From: an uncultured Porphyromonadaceae bacterium
Lineage (GTDB): Bacteria; Bacteroidota; Bacteroidia; Bacteroidales; Muribaculaceae
Direction of reading: 5' to 3'
DNA: 5,645 bases
Assembly (NCBI GenBank): GCA_947178245.1
Contig: CAMWXO010000103.1
Location: forward strand, 1-5,645
The first letter of the stretch is position 1. Each line of letters starts with the position of its first letter. This document shows positions 5,318 to 5,645 of this stretch, piece by piece. The notes under the pieces were generated by a model, which did no database searches, was not told where the DNA came from, and saw only the letters and a program-made list of their open reading frames with translations. Made by a program: the position numbers and the translations under genes.

Positions 5318-5645
5318 ATGAATACTTATCAAAAGATTGACACAATGCATTCGGTCTTCAGACTGGTCTTCGCCATTGCATTGATCATGTCGGGCACGCT
5401 GTCCGTTAAGGCGGACTCCTTTTCGTATACCTACGAAGGCACAACCTTGAATTATAAGACATCATCGGATAATACCTGCTATGTGTCTTCTCCTTATAAT
5501 TATAATATAGATATCTTTGGAGATATAACCATTCCGGAAATTGCCGTATATGATGCTGTGGAATATACCGTCACGGAAATCGGATATGAAGCTTTCGAGT
5601 ATTGCAGCGGCCTGACATCTGTGACGATTCCCCATTCCGTCACCT
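5318..5645 (+). CDS. BspA-like leucine-rich-repeat (LRR_5) surface protein, N-terminal part
   Basis: Partial: 109 codons to the right edge. The ATG at 5318 follows an in-frame TAA at 5315-5317 and gives the longest frame. The ATG at 5345 is a good alternative: it leaves a compact 23-residue signal peptide and has A-rich upstream sequence. The signal peptide core is LVFAIALIMSG, with cleavage likely after VKA (about residue 32, longer start). Next comes a short Tyr/Asn/Ser-rich segment, then the first repeat, EIGYEAFEYCSGLTSVTIP (87-105), the hallmark of Treponema/Bacteroidetes BspA-type repeats, preceded by the common YTVTEIG entry. Such proteins are exported and often surface-attached, with adhesive roles reported in some species. 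It is far more A+T-rich than the neighbouring genes. No promoter is close upstream; the nearest perfect one is at 4864-4895. Confidence 0.86.
   Translation, partial: MNTYQKIDTMHSVFRLVFAIALIMSGTLSVKADSFSYTYEGTTLNYKTSSDNTCYVSSPYNYNIDIFGDITIPEIAVYDAVEYTVTEIGYEAFEYCSGLTSVTIPHSVT

Noticed and set aside
5139..5345. Minus-strand 68-codon frame upstream of the BspA-like gene
   Set aside because: It starts at TTG and crosses the leader hairpin. A TAGGTTTG box at 5278-5271 lies inside it, but the nearest -33 TTG is 24 nt away, outside the 20-nt rule seen here.

Overview
The window looks like a chromosomal segment from a Bacteroidales bacterium, most likely a gut lineage such as Muribaculaceae or a relative. 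Four places carry a clean Bacteroidetes-type promoter (TTG, exactly 20 nt, then TAnnTTTG), starts lack Shine-Dalgarno sequences, genes are GC-rich with A+T-rich gaps, and the right end starts a BspA-like leucine-rich-repeat surface protein. The family-level assignment is inference. Left and middle (1-4087), all on the minus strand: a periplasmic thioredoxin-fold protein (4087-3593), then a complete class A penicillin-binding protein (3498-1036), then the 5' part of a biotin-dependent carboxyltransferase of the oxaloacetate decarboxylase alpha / pyruvate carboxylase B type (982 to beyond position 1). The first two have their own promoters. The carboxyltransferase has none visible in its 53-nt upstream gap and is probably co-transcribed with the PBP. 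Centre (4088-4659): a short divergent promoter region separates the thioredoxin-fold gene from a plus-strand Fur-family metalloregulator; the thioredoxin-side -7 box sits inside an A+T palindrome that could be an operator. Right (4660-5645): 658 nt without a convincing gene, then the start of the BspA-like gene. This gap is highly structured. It holds a degenerate GTTTAAAG repeat, two GTAG-headed REP-like hairpins facing each other about 340 bp apart, an orphan perfect promoter followed about 60-80 nt later by a terminator-like hairpin (a candidate small RNA), and, about 100 nt before the BspA-like gene, a 15-bp hairpin whose 5' arm has a second possible partner. Functionally the genes concern cell-wall synthesis, periplasmic thiol chemistry, metal- or stress-responsive regulation, carboxylate metabolism and surface display. 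No CRISPR array, tRNA, rRNA, transposase or prophage gene is visible. The best candidates for something undescribed are the orphan promoter-terminator cassette between the REP-like elements and the switch-like leader of the BspA-like gene; the protein-coding genes are members of known families.
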